From positions 62,001 to 126,000 of the forward strand of contig NZ_QPJV01000005.1 in NCBI RefSeq assembly GCF_003337315.1: a DNA stretch of 64,000 nt, read 5' to 3'. The position numbers and the translations under genes were made by a program. The DNA is from Vagococcus fluvialis. Its GTDB lineage: Bacteria > Bacillota > Bacilli > Lactobacillales > Vagococcaceae. Below are positions 53,793 to 62,890 of the stretch, in pieces. A model generated the notes under the pieces. It saw only the letters and a list, made by a program, of their open reading frames with translations. It ran no database searches and had not been told where the DNA came from. How positions within the stretch are numbered: position 1 is the stretch's first letter; every line of letters begins with the position of its first letter.

Positions 53793-55139
53793 ATGAAGGT
53801 AACAAAATTCGGGGGAAGTTCTTTGGCAGATGCTAAACAACTAAAAAAGGTACTTTCTATTATTCAAGCTGATCCAGAACGACGGTTCATTATCGTGTCA
53901 GCACCAGGGAAAAGAAATAAAGAGGACATTAAAGTTACAGATCTTTTAATTGAATATGCAGAAAAATTTTTAGCTAGTCAGGATACATCAATGATTGAGG
54001 CAACTATTATTGAAAGATATACAGAAATTAGTGAGGCATTAAATCTTTCAACTGCCTTACCAGAAATAAGAGCTTATATCTCTAACTTAAAACACACGAA
54101 ACACACAACTAAGCCACGGGTTATGGATTTATTTAAATCCAGTGGTGAAAATTGTCATGCCATGCTGATTGCAGAATTTTTATCTAGTCAAGGCTCACCT
54201 GCTGTTTACATCCATCCAAAAGAAGCAGGGATTTTAGTCGAAGATATGCCAGGAGATGCTTTAATTAAAAAGGAAGCTTATGATACAATTAGACAATTAA
54301 GACATTTAGATAAAATTGCTGTTATTCCAGGATTTTTCGGTATCACAGATGAAGGTGAAATTTGTACCTTTTCTCGCGGTGGCTCAGATGTAACAGGTTC
54401 TATTATTGCTGCAGGTGTAAAGGCGAGTCTCTACGAAAACTTTACTGACGTTGATGCTATCTATGCTGCCAATCCAAATCTAATTCCTAATTGTCAGGCA
54501 ATTACAGAACTCACTTTTAGAGAAATGCGTGAATTAAGTTATTCTGGCTTTAGTGTGTTACACGATGAAGCTTTAATTCCAGCTTTTCATGCAAATATTC
54601 CTGTAGTGATTAAAAATACGAATAATCCAGAAGCACCAGGAACTAAAATTTCATCTACTCGTTCTCATAGTAATCAAACAGTTATTGGTATTGCCGGTGA
54701 CTCAGGCTTTACAAGTATTTATTTAAGTAAATATTTAATGAATAGAGAGCTTGGTTTTGGTTTTAAAATTTTGAAAGTCTTAAAACAATTTAACTTACAA
54801 TATGATCATATGCCCTCTGGGATTGATGATATTACTATTATTTTACGTAAGGAGCAGTTGACAGAAGAGCTTGAAGCTGAGCTAATCGTCAAACTTCAAG
54901 AAGAACTAGCACTTGATGAAATAAAAGTGAAACACGATATTTCCATGATAGCTATTGTTGGCGAGGGTATGAGAAACAGTATCGGGGTTGCCTCAAGAGC
55001 AACTGCTGCCCTTGCTACTCATAAGATTAACTTAGAAATGATTAACCAGGGAGCATCTGAGGTAAGTATTTTATTTGCCATTGACGAAAATCAAGAAGAT
55101 GAGGCTGTAAAAGCACTCTACCAAGCCTTTTTTAACTAA
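53793..55139 (+). CDS. Aspartate kinase (class with tandem ACT domains)
   Basis: 448 residues: KFGGSSLA start, VSAPGKRNKEDIKVTDLLIEY, GFFGITDEGEICTFSRGGSDVTGSIIAAG, ENFTDVDAIYAANP, then two ACT domains (IAIVGEGMRNSIGVASRATAALATHKINLEMINQGASEVSILFAID). It resembles the YclM/ThrD type of Bacillus. First step from aspartate to threonine, methionine and lysine; thrC lies 6 kb away. An AGGGGG ribosome site precedes the ATG. Confidence 0.94.
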   Translation: MKVTKFGGSSLADAKQLKKVLSIIQADPERRFIIVSAPGKRNKEDIKVTDLLIEYAEKFLASQDTSMIEATIIERYTEISEALNLSTALPEIRAYISNLKHTKHTTKPRVMDLFKSSGENCHAMLIAEFLSSQGSPAVYIHPKEAGILVEDMPGDALIKKEAYDTIRQLRHLDKIAVIPGFFGITDEGEICTFSRGGSDVTGSIIAAGVKASLYENFTDVDAIYAANPNLIPNCQAITELTFREMRELSYSGFSVLHDEALIPAFHANIPVVIKNTNNPEAPGTKISSTRSHSNQTVIGIAGDSGFTSIYLSKYLMNRELGFGFKILKVLKQFNLQYDHMPSGIDDITIILRKEQLTEELEAELIVKLQEELALDEIKVKHDISMIAIVGEGMRNSIGVASRATAALATHKINLEMINQGASEVSILFAIDENQEDEAVKALYQAFFN

Positions 55140-55168
55140 ATGGTAAAAGATGAAGGAGAGGTTTACTT

Positions 55169-55876
55169 TTGGAAAAATTATTTATGACCTTTATTAGCTA
55201 TAGTCTGATTGGTTGGTTGTGGGAATCTTTTTATTGCTCCTTTAAAGCTAAACATTTTGTTTATCGAGGCTTCTTATTAGGTCCCTATTGTCCAGTTTAT
55301 GGTTTTGGAGTTGCTGCAGTTCTATTCTTACTGCCTCAACAAATCAACTCTCTACTCCCACTTTATCTGTATTGTATTGTTATTGTGACTTTAATTGAGT
55401 ACATAACTAGCTGGCTATTAGAGAAACTATTTAATATGACACTTTGGAATTACAAGGATATTCCTTTAAATATTCATGGCCGAGTAGCACTGCCAGTTTC
55501 TATTTTTTGGGGCGTTGGATGTCTAGTTCTAATTAAATTTATTAACCCAATTATTCAAGATGGGATTATAAATTTTTCTGATGCAACCAAACAGATTGGC
55601 CCGTTAATTTTGTTTATCATTTTTATGCTCGACTGTATCTCTACTTTATACTTTACTTTAACAACTAAAAAAGATGTGGAGAAACTAATTGACCAAAGTG
55701 ATACTGAAAATGCTGCTATTAAAGAATTTAGATTAAAACATTTATTTGCCAATCAAACCTCATCGAAAAGTAGAAATAAGGTTTTGGCTTTCATCAAAAA
55801 TAAACCATATAAATTAAAACATCGAAACTTAAATCGAATCGTTAAAAACTATCCAAATATTCATTTTAAAAAATAA
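55169..55876 (+). CDS. Membrane protein of the ABC_trans_CmpB family
   Basis: 235 residues with six or so helices and the family's N-terminal SYSLIGWLWESFYCSFKAKHFVYRGFLLGPYCPVYGFG, then ITSWLLEKLFNMTLWNYKDIPLNIHGRVALPVSIFWG. The C-terminal 60 residues are cytoplasmic and basic. Called putative ABC permease in databases, without evidence for transport. The start is probably ATG 55178 or the TTG at 55169, which has AAGGAGAGG ahead. It follows the aspartate kinase by 29 bp. Confidence 0.85.
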   Translation: MEKLFMTFISYSLIGWLWESFYCSFKAKHFVYRGFLLGPYCPVYGFGVAAVLFLLPQQINSLLPLYLYCIVIVTLIEYITSWLLEKLFNMTLWNYKDIPLNIHGRVALPVSIFWGVGCLVLIKFINPIIQDGIINFSDATKQIGPLILFIIFMLDCISTLYFTLTTKKDVEKLIDQSDTENAAIKEFRLKHLFANQTSSKSRNKVLAFIKNKPYKLKHRNLNRIVKNYPNIHFKK

Positions 55877-55882
55877 GAAAAA

Positions 55883-55923
55883 ACCACAAAAATTGCTTAA
55901 AATTTTTGTGGTCTTTGTTTTTT
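55883..55923 (+). terminator. Terminator of the aspartate kinase / CmpB transcript
   Basis: Perfect 12-base arms ACCACAAAAATT / AATTTTTGTGGT with a six-base loop, then CTTTGTTTTTT. Confidence 0.8.
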
Positions 55924-55948
55924 CTGCGAAAGCTATCTCTTATTAATA

Positions 55949-55982
55949 AAAAAAGAGTATGACAAAAATATATCACACTCTT
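55949..55982 (-). terminator. Terminator of the MazG-like / Cof / DUF72 operon
   Basis: AAGAGTATGA (55953-55962) pairs with TCACACTCTT (55973-55982, one mismatch); the minus strand then reads TTTTTTT. Confidence 0.75.
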
Positions 55983-55990
55983 AGTTGTTG

Positions 55991-56497
55991 CTAATTATTC
56001 TGCTGTTGTTTTTCTATTTCTTTTTTTATTTTTCTCTCTGGTGCAAAGTCTTCTTCCCAATTTTCTGGTTTTAAGACTTTTCCTGTTACGTCATGATATC
56101 TTGGTTTACCATCTGGGAATAATTTCCCCATATTAGCTTGATGAACTAAATTAAAGACTTCAGTTGGATCAACATTCATCATTACAAATGAACCATAAGT
56201 AAAATAGAGTAAATCAATCAAAGCATCTACTTCATCTACCAATGGCTCAACTTCTTTTTTCTTCTCAATTATTTTTTCAGCTTCAACATCTAATGACTCT
56301 TTTAAATAAGAGACACTTTCTCTAAAGTTTTTTTCATCGCCATTATTAGCAGCATATAAAAATTCAATAATTTCTTCTAACTTAAAACCACTTCGATACT
56401 CAGCAATTTTTTTATCTAAAGCCTTTACCTCACTATGAGTATTGGGGTCAAAATGCTCATGAAACTCTCTTACTTGTTCAAATGGATTTTTACTCAT
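55991..56497 (-). CDS. MazG-like / PRA-PH family nucleotide pyrophosphohydrolase
   Basis: 168 residues from ATG 56497; a GTG six codons upstream has no ribosome site. It is an all-helical protein of the NTP pyrophosphohydrolase group: FKLEEIIEFLYAANN, then VDEVDALIDLLYFTYGSFVMMNVDPTEVFNLVHQANMGKLFPDG, carrying the E..E and D..D metal pattern, and GKVLKPENWEEDFAPE. It would hydrolyse unwanted nucleotides or related compounds. It lies 22 bp after the Cof hydrolase gene. Confidence 0.8.
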   Translation of the reverse strand: MSKNPFEQVREFHEHFDPNTHSEVKALDKKIAEYRSGFKLEEIIEFLYAANNGDEKNFRESVSYLKESLDVEAEKIIEKKKEVEPLVDEVDALIDLLYFTYGSFVMMNVDPTEVFNLVHQANMGKLFPDGKPRYHDVTGKVLKPENWEEDFAPERKIKKEIEKQQQNN

Positions 56498-56518
56498 CTG
56501 TTCTATGTACCTCACTTT

Positions 56519-57361
56519 TTATCTAATAATTTTATGATGAACTAAAGCATGATAAATACCATCATCATCATTTGATTTTGTTACAAAATCAGCTAACTCT
56601 TTAATATCATCATTACCATTGCCCATAGCAACACCAAGTCCAATTTCACTTAGCATCTCTGTATCATTCCAACTATCTCCAAAAGCAATAGCCTCATGAG
56701 AATCAATTCCATAGTGTTCCAACACTTTTTCAATACCGACCATTTTAGAGCCACCTTTTGGAATAATATCCACTGAATAAGGATTAGATCTAGTAAACTG
56801 GCATTCAGGGAATAATTCTTCTAAACGATTTTGCTCACTTTCAGGGCTTAATAGCACACACTGATAAATTGGTTCATCAAATATTGGGAGTGAGATAAAT
56901 TTATTTTCTTTTTTAGGTAAAATTTGCCATTTTTTTAATAATTTTTCCAAGTCTCTAGCTGAGAACTTCGATGGTAATAAATGATAAATTTGTTTAATTA
57001 ATTTGCGTTGACCAAATTGCATAGACTGGCTACCGAAAAATTCTTTACGGCCACCAAAAATCATTTGTTTATTTTCTTCATCACCAAACTTAGCTAATCT
57101 TTCTAAAGTTTCTTTTTCAAAATAATGCTCGTAAATTCCCGCATCATGAGAAAAGACAATTTGTCCATTGTATAAAACATAAGCATCCATTGGTAGTTTA
57201 CCAATTAAACTATTAATACTTTTAGGACCTCTTCCTGAAGCAATACAACAAATCACATCTTGTTGGTGTAATTTTTCAATTCCTCGTTTTGTTGACTCTA
57301 ATATTTCTCCGTTACTGTTTAATAATGTTCCATCAATGTCAAAAAAGGCTGCTTTTATCAT
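56519..57361 (-). CDS. Cof-type HAD-IIB family hydrolase
   Basis: 280 residues. Motif I FFDIDGTLLNSNG, motif II CIASGRGP, Lys in PKGGSKMVGIEKV and motif IV FGDSWNDTEMLSEIGLGVAMGNG, with the C2B cap between. Such enzymes dephosphorylate sugar phosphates or cofactors. It is the middle gene of a three-gene operon with DUF72 and a MazG-like protein. Confidence 0.92.
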   Translation of the reverse strand: MIKAAFFDIDGTLLNSNGEILESTKRGIEKLHQQDVICCIASGRGPKSINSLIGKLPMDAYVLYNGQIVFSHDAGIYEHYFEKETLERLAKFGDEENKQMIFGGRKEFFGSQSMQFGQRKLIKQIYHLLPSKFSARDLEKLLKKWQILPKKENKFISLPIFDEPIYQCVLLSPESEQNRLEELFPECQFTRSNPYSVDIIPKGGSKMVGIEKVLEHYGIDSHEAIAFGDSWNDTEMLSEIGLGVAMGNGNDDIKELADFVTKSNDDDGIYHALVHHKIIR

Positions 57362-57373
57362 ACTTTTTCTCCT

Positions 57374-58201
57374 CTAAAATAACGAGGTCTGCTCTGGATT
57401 TAATCCGTCAAACTCTACGTCGAGTATTTTTTTTAGTAACATACCATTAGGTGCTGCATCATCATCTGAGTTGTTGTTAAAAATAACCACTATCTCTTTT
57501 GCTTTTATTTTACGTAATTCATTAGCAAGTTCTTCAAGTTCTGCTTGAGAATAACAGTATAAATTTCTTTTTTTACGCCAATCACCACTGTCATCTAGCC
57601 AATTCCCTTTATTTCTACCATGAAGTCTGACATAAACAAAGTCATCATTTGTCACAGTTGTACAAAATGGTACTGAGTGGCGAGGGACTTGTGGTTCATC
57701 TACCATAACTAAAGAAAAGTTGTGGTTTTTCATAAATTGAATCATAGAGTTTTTCATCTTATCTTCATACCAAGTCGAATTTCTAAACTCAATACTAATA
57801 GGCTCAGTTTTGTAGTACTCTCTAATTGTTCTCAAGTAATCCACATTCTCTTTTGTGCATTTAAATGATGAAGGAAATTGGAAAAGGATACTTCCTAATT
57901 TACCACTTGTTTTAATTGGCTCCAAAAATTCCTGATAGGCATCAAACATCTCTTTTTCACTTTGATAATACTGGTCAAAAGAGCTGTGTTTGGTCATTCC
58001 TTTATAAGCTTTTAAAATAAATTTAAAGGTCTTAGGCGTTTTATCTACCCAACTTTGACTTGTTTCTTTTGTTCTAATCCCGTAAAAAGAAGTCGCTAAT
58101 TCTACAACGGGAAAATAAGAAGCATATTCCTCAAATATTAATTTTTCTTTATTTAACAGACTACCATGCTCTGAAAAAGTGGTCATTCCTATTTTTATCA
58201 T
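57374..58201 (-). CDS. DUF72 domain protein
   Basis: 275 residues from ATG 58201 (MIKIGMTTFSEHGSLL), placed six bases after GAGAG; an ATG two codons earlier is poorly placed. Family motifs: VVELATSFYGIRT, FKFILKAYKGMTKH, ILFQFPSSFKC, IEFRNSTWY and YVRLHGRN. DUF72 adopts a TIM-barrel fold, with unknown function. First gene of the operon. Confidence 0.9.
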   Translation of the reverse strand: MIKIGMTTFSEHGSLLNKEKLIFEEYASYFPVVELATSFYGIRTKETSQSWVDKTPKTFKFILKAYKGMTKHSSFDQYYQSEKEMFDAYQEFLEPIKTSGKLGSILFQFPSSFKCTKENVDYLRTIREYYKTEPISIEFRNSTWYEDKMKNSMIQFMKNHNFSLVMVDEPQVPRHSVPFCTTVTNDDFVYVRLHGRNKGNWLDDSGDWRKKRNLYCYSQAELEELANELRKIKAKEIVVIFNNNSDDDAAPNGMLLKKILDVEFDGLNPEQTSLF

Positions 58202-58302
58202 ATTCATCTCTCGCTTACTGGTCTTTTATGTCACTTTACATAAATTTTAATGTGATTTCAAACCATGTGCTTTTGTATAAATTCTATTGTATCATTTTAA
58301 CT

Positions 58303-58353
58303 AAAAAAAAGAGAAGAGACTATGATATAAGTAAAAACTTATACCACAGCCTC
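58303..58353 (-). terminator. Terminator of the XRE regulator gene
   Basis: GAGAC.ATGATATAAGT pairs with ACTTATACCAC.GCCTC (58316-58353), then the minus strand reads TTCTCTTTTTTTT. Same ATAAGT/ACTTAT core as other hairpins in the window. Confidence 0.75.
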
Positions 58354-59130
58354 CTATTTTTTATTATTTATTTCTTGCCATTGAGCTTTTGTTAACTTAT
58401 AAGACTTCTCAATTTCCTTTTGATAGGTTGACACTAGTTTTTTGGATTCTTCTCTAACTAGTTCTAGTCTTTCTGGTTCATTATTTTCCAGGTACTCAAG
58501 CCCAACTACTTCTTTAAAAGCTAAGTCCTCCGTTAATGCTATTTCATAAAAAAGGTCAGGTTCTGTTACCTTTTCTTTCTTTAAGACATCATCGCTAAAT
58601 GAAACCGTAATGTATTCTCCATTTCTACCATTTATCATAGTTGTAACACCATTTTTAAGATAACCACCTTGAACCCAAGTCATCTCTCCTAATAACGGTA
58701 TTGGAATTTTTACTTTTCTTGCATTAAACATGGTATCTTCTGTTTTTAAGACATAAGCAGTGCTATCTCCTATTTGGTCCCACTTATCTATCCGTTTGTT
58801 TCTACCCTCTACAATGACAATCCAATAGACTGAATATAATAAAACTAGAATACTAAGAAATAGCATAATGTTTTTAGTGATTTTCCAATAGCTTAGACTC
58901 TTCTTATCCTTCTTTATATTTTCCATAATAACAGGATCTCCTTTAACAAGCTCATCTAGAGAAACCTCATAAAGTTCACTCAAATAAATTAATTTTTCAA
59001 TGTCAGGAAACGTCCTCCCTGTCTCCCAGCTTGAAATAGTTGCTCTTGAAACATGTAATTTATTAGCTACATCTTCTTGAGTTAACTCATTTTGAGCTCT
59101 GAATTTTTTTAACTGTTCTCCAATTTTCAT
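58354..59130 (-). CDS. XRE family regulator with membrane anchor and exported C-terminus
   Basis: 258 residues: a cytoplasmic XRE helix-turn-helix (1-62, LTQEDVANKLHVSRATISSWETGRTFPDIEKLIYLSELY), one membrane helix (about 85-105) and a roughly 145-residue outer domain that is not recognised. The topology suggests it senses something outside and acts directly on DNA. An inverted repeat GCAACAAAA..TTTTGTTGC lies 46 bp upstream, a likely operator. Confidence 0.88.
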   Translation of the reverse strand: MKIGEQLKKFRAQNELTQEDVANKLHVSRATISSWETGRTFPDIEKLIYLSELYEVSLDELVKGDPVIMENIKKDKKSLSYWKITKNIMLFLSILVLLYSVYWIVIVEGRNKRIDKWDQIGDSTAYVLKTEDTMFNARKVKIPIPLLGEMTWVQGGYLKNGVTTMINGRNGEYITVSFSDDVLKKEKVTEPDLFYEIALTEDLAFKEVVGLEYLENNEPERLELVREESKKLVSTYQKEIEKSYKLTKAQWQEINNKK

Positions 59131-59176
59131 TTTGTCCTCCTACTATTACTTTAAGTATTTATAGCTCTACAATAAA

Positions 59177-59217
59177 GCAACAAAACGTTGATATCATAGG
59201 ATGTTACATTTTGTTGC
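59177..59217 (-). promoter_or_regulatory. Inverted repeat upstream of the XRE regulator, possible operator
   Basis: Nine-base perfect arms GCAACAAAA (59177-59185) and TTTTGTTGC (59209-59217), centres 32 bp (three helix turns) apart, 46 bp before the XRE gene start. Confidence 0.5.
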
Positions 59218-59328
59218 ACTCTTTTTACCACTCATATTTAAAGTATAACTTAGTTACCTAGTAAGAAGTGAGTTAAAATATACTAGGATAAAAAATTCAG
59301 TTATTATAGTTAGTAATGGCTAATCAAA

Positions 59329-59372
59329 CAAAAAAATACATCCTAGTTAAATATAACTAAAGATGTATTTTT
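59329..59372 (-). terminator. Terminator of the acyltransferase gene
   Basis: AAAAATACATC / GATGTATTTTT arms with inner GTTA..AAC pairing; T residues follow on the minus strand. Confidence 0.75.
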
Positions 59373-59377
59373 GTAAG

Positions 59378-60394
59378 TTAAGAAAATATTTTCAATACCA
59401 ACATTCCTATCAAAATATAGGATAAATTCTTTTCAAAACGACTATAGATACTTCTGATTTTTTTACTTGATAAAAAAATTGTTAGTATGACACTAAAGAT
59501 AATCAAAGTAATAAAACCGAGTAATGATAAATTCAAATCTACAATATTAAGTGTCCTAATGCCTTTAATAAATATCCCTTGTAAAAGATAGACAAGTAAT
59601 GTGTTTTTCCCCCATTTAGTAAAAAACAATGCTTCTTGAGGTACTAGACGCAGAAATCCAATAATTCCAATTAAGCCAATGACAAAAAACAGTGCTCGTA
59701 AAGGACCACCAAATAATGGATAACTCAGATAATCCTCATATGGTTTGGAGCCAAAAACCATGTATTTATTCATTCCATGAAATAAAGAAATAAATAGATA
59801 AATTATTGGTAAAAATAAAAAACTAATATGACGAATTTTAGAATTTAAGAACAAGGGAATACTGTCCTTTGGAAAATAAAAACCAATAATAAAAAATGGT
59901 AAAAAAACAAATGTCCGTTGTAACGTTAAAATCTGATTTAAAAATGGAATGTAACCTACAAAAATACTTAACACTACACTAACGAAAATAGCTTGGCTTT
60001 TAGAAATTTTTTCAAATAAAAATAAAGATAGTTGCCAAAAAAACATACTTAATAAAAACCATAATGCCCACTGTGGGTTTAATAATTGAATACTTGGTGT
60101 TTCCCTCAATCCTATCATCCAGTAATAAACAATATAGAAAACTTGAAAGAATACATATGGTAACAGAAATTTTTTAACTAAGACAGTAATTTTCTGACCC
60201 TGATTGGGAGATTTGGCAAAGTAACCAGATAAAAAGACAAATGCTGGCATGTGGAAAGTGAAGATGAAGTAATATAAATCATGATAAAATTTATGATCAC
60301 CAATAAATGGTTGTAACAAATGACTAAAAACAACCAATATCATTAATAAAAATTTTGCATTATCAAAGTAAGGGTTTCTTTGTGATTGACTCAT
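59378..60394 (-). CDS. Acyltransferase family 3 membrane protein
   Basis: 338 residues with about ten helices. The family start RNPYFDNAKFLLMILVVFSHLLQPFI, with its catalytic-type His, and FHMPAFVFLSGYFAKSP are present. Relatives O-acetylate surface polysaccharides or peptidoglycan, or acylate fucose/N-acetylglucosamine. It is monocistronic, so the target glycan is unknown. GAGGAGG precedes the ATG. Confidence 0.9.
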   Translation of the reverse strand: MSQSQRNPYFDNAKFLLMILVVFSHLLQPFIGDHKFYHDLYYFIFTFHMPAFVFLSGYFAKSPNQGQKITVLVKKFLLPYVFFQVFYIVYYWMIGLRETPSIQLLNPQWALWFLLSMFFWQLSLFLFEKISKSQAIFVSVVLSIFVGYIPFLNQILTLQRTFVFLPFFIIGFYFPKDSIPLFLNSKIRHISFLFLPIIYLFISLFHGMNKYMVFGSKPYEDYLSYPLFGGPLRALFFVIGLIGIIGFLRLVPQEALFFTKWGKNTLLVYLLQGIFIKGIRTLNIVDLNLSLLGFITLIIFSVILTIFLSSKKIRSIYSRFEKNLSYILIGMLVLKIFS

Positions 60395-60582
60395 AAAAGT
60401 TCCTCCTCTAGTAATTACTTACTATGTTATATGGATTTACCGCTCTATTCAATAACAGAGGTATTTTATTTAGACAACACAAATTACAAAGTTTTTACAG
60501 AATAAATAACCACTTGTATCAGCTGTCATATAAGATTACATAACAACAGTCTAACAAGCTAATTTTTTCTTGATTTTAAAAT

Positions 60583-60631
60583 AAAAAAATAATACTAGGA
60601 AAAATTTTCTGAATGAAATCTTTCCTAGTAT
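60583..60631 (-). terminator. Terminator of the DUF536-like gene
   Basis: ATACTAGGAAA (60592-60602) pairs with TTTCCTAGTAT (60621-60631), followed on the minus strand by TTATTTTTTTA. Confidence 0.8.
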
Positions 60632-60636
60632 CGTTA

Positions 60637-61206
60637 TTATAACTTGTTACTTTTAGATTTAAATAATTTTTGCAACCAAGATTTATGAGCCATTTTTTCT
60701 AACTCTAGTTTCTCTTCTTGTAACAACTGATTTTCTTTTTCTTTTTGGTCCAATTGTTTTTTTATCTCTTCAAAAGCTTTATGCTGCTCTTCAAGAGAAT
60801 CACGTAGTCTCGACACATCAATTACTGGGAAATCTTTTTCAAAAGATTCTGTTAGCTGTAATTGTAATTTTTCTACTTGACGATTACTTTGTAAGGTTAA
60901 TTGTTGCTGCTGATCTAATAATCGGTAAAGTTGCGTAATTTGGCTATCCTTAACTTCTAATTGGTCTTTGAGTTGTTTGAGTTGGTCATGAGTTAGGTTA
61001 GGTGTTTCTTTCTTTTTGGCTACTTGATTTTGATGTAAAGCATTTTTTATAATCTCTTGAGCTTCCTCTTTCAAGTAATTAACACCTTTAATTTTGACAA
61101 TTAACTGACTATCTAGCTTTGAACATTGATAGTTAATTTGATTTTTCGAGACATTTAATCCCTCAGCCAGTTCTCTAACTGTCAGCAAATTTTCTGATGT
61201 TTCCAT
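60637..61206 (-). CDS. HTH / coiled-coil protein with DUF536-like region
   Basis: 190 residues from ATG 61206, seven bases after GGAGG. The N-terminus is a MerR-like helix-turn-helix (LTVRELAEGLNVSKNQINYQCSKL). A long coiled coil follows (about 70-175), including KDSQITQLYRLLDQQQQLTLQSNRQVEKLQLQL, close to the DUF536 consensus found in plasmid replication/partition accessory proteins of lactic acid bacteria. The tail is basic. It is monocistronic here, with no other plasmid gene. It probably binds DNA. Confidence 0.82.
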   Translation of the reverse strand: METSENLLTVRELAEGLNVSKNQINYQCSKLDSQLIVKIKGVNYLKEEAQEIIKNALHQNQVAKKKETPNLTHDQLKQLKDQLEVKDSQITQLYRLLDQQQQLTLQSNRQVEKLQLQLTESFEKDFPVIDVSRLRDSLEEQHKAFEEIKKQLDQKEKENQLLQEEKLELEKMAHKSWLQKLFKSKSNKL

Positions 61207-61302
61207 AACCATTCCTCCAACTTTCAACTCACACTCTAAATTAGTTTAACACAAAGTTATTTATTCAACCATTTAGGAAATCAAAAAGTTATTCTAGTCT
61301 GA

Positions 61303-62754
61303 TTACTTTACATCTAATAAATTTAAAACTGTCTGTTTCATATCATCTACTTCTACAATAATCTCTTCACGAGAAACTGCGTGTTCTAAGTCTTTAATTG
61401 GTTTAGGTATCTCTAAACCTGTTTTTTCATGTAACTGATTTATCGCGTCTTCTGAAGTTTCTTTACCTAATAAGCAGTCTGGAAATTTAAAAGAACTAGC
61501 TGTTGAGACAATCACAGCTTTAGTATTATCTCTAACATCATCTAACACTTTTTTAGCTACCGCCGTATGAGGATCAATGACATACTTATCATTTTCAAAA
61601 ACTGACTGAACTGTCTGTTCAACTTCCTCTTCAGTAGCAAATCCTGAAATAAAATCTGAAAGTTTTCGATATTCGTCTTCTGATAAATGATAATTTCCTT
61701 CTGAACTAAGGGATGTAATTAACTCTTTAAGTCTTGTCGTATCTTTTTCAACAATGTAATAAAGTAGGCGCTCTAAGTTACTTGAAATAAGGATATCCAT
61801 TGAAGGTGAGTTCGTCACATAAAAATCACGGTTTTTATTATAAGTTCCTGATTTGAAAAATTCTGTTAGGACATTATTTTTATTGGAAGCACAAATCAAC
61901 TTGTTAATTGGTAAGCCCATTTGTTTAGCGTAAAAGCCAGCTAAAATATTACCAAAATTTCCTGTTGGTACAACAAAATTAATTTCTTCGCCTAAAGTAA
62001 TTTCCTTTTTATTAACTAGTTGTTGATACGCATAAAAGTAATAAACTATTTGTGGAACTAGACGACCTATATTAATTGAATTGGCAGATGAAAATTGATA
62101 GTTTTCTTTAGCTAAGTCTTTAGCTAAATCTAAATCACCAAATAACTCTTTTACCTTACTTTGAGCATCATCAAAGTTACCATTAATTCCAACAACGAAA
62201 GTGTTGTCTCCTTTTTGTGTTAGCATTTGTTTTTCTTGAATTTGACTGACACCATTTTTAGGATAAAAAACAATAATTTTTGTTCCAGAAACATCAGCAA
62301 AACCTTCCATAGCAGCTTTTCCTGTATCGCCTGATGTAGCTGTTAAAATAACTACCTCATTCTTTATTCCTTGTTTTTTCAAAGATGTTGTCATTAAATA
62401 AGGCAAGATGGAAAGTGCCATATCTTTAAAAGCCAACGTTGGTCCATGGAACAGCTCCAAATAATAATCTGCCCCTACCTTTTTTAATGGAGCGATTAAA
62501 TCAGTTGAAAATTTATCATCATAAGCTTTTTCAATACACTCTTTTAATTCTTTTTCGGTAAAGTCGTCTAGCCATAACCCCATAATGTCATAGGCTAATT
62601 CTTGATAACTTTGAGTTAAAAAATTCTCTTGATTTATATTGTACTGAGGAATGGTCGTTGGAACAAACAATCCTCCATCAGATGTAAGCCCCATTAAAAT
62701 GGCTTTTGAAGCTGTGACTTTTTCTTCTTGTCCTCTTGTGCTTTGATACTTCAT
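61303..62754 (-). CDS. thrC: Threonine synthase
   Basis: 483 residues, PLP fold II. MKYQSTRG start, LTSDGGLFVP, FHGPTLAFKDMALSILP with the PLP lysine, TATSGDTGKAAMEGF, NSINIGRLVPQIVYYFYA, VPTGNFGNILAGFYAKQMGLP. It converts phosphohomoserine to threonine. AAGGAGGTAGCTT precedes the ATG. It stands alone without hom or thrB. Confidence 0.96.
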   Translation of the reverse strand: MKYQSTRGQEEKVTASKAILMGLTSDGGLFVPTTIPQYNINQENFLTQSYQELAYDIMGLWLDDFTEKELKECIEKAYDDKFSTDLIAPLKKVGADYYLELFHGPTLAFKDMALSILPYLMTTSLKKQGIKNEVVILTATSGDTGKAAMEGFADVSGTKIIVFYPKNGVSQIQEKQMLTQKGDNTFVVGINGNFDDAQSKVKELFGDLDLAKDLAKENYQFSSANSINIGRLVPQIVYYFYAYQQLVNKKEITLGEEINFVVPTGNFGNILAGFYAKQMGLPINKLICASNKNNVLTEFFKSGTYNKNRDFYVTNSPSMDILISSNLERLLYYIVEKDTTRLKELITSLSSEGNYHLSEDEYRKLSDFISGFATEEEVEQTVQSVFENDKYVIDPHTAVAKKVLDDVRDNTKAVIVSTASSFKFPDCLLGKETSEDAINQLHEKTGLEIPKPIKDLEHAVSREEIIVEVDDMKQTVLNLLDVK

Positions 62755-62826
62755 AAGCTACCTCCTTGTTAATATACTTGTGATAGATTATAGCATACTC
62801 TCATTATTTTTTAATGTATTTCTGAA

Positions 62827-62877
62827 TAAAAAAAGAGATTGTACCATAAGTGTTTTAACTTATAGTGCAATCTTTTT
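62827..62877 (-). terminator. Terminator after tRNA-Leu and repeat copy B
   Basis: AAAAAAGAGATTGTACCATAAGT..-type arm pairs with ACTTATAGTGCAATCTTTTTT with mismatches; T7 follows on the minus strand. It closes the tex-sprT-tRNA-Leu transcript. Confidence 0.75.
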
Positions 62878-62890
62878 TACATAACTTTCG

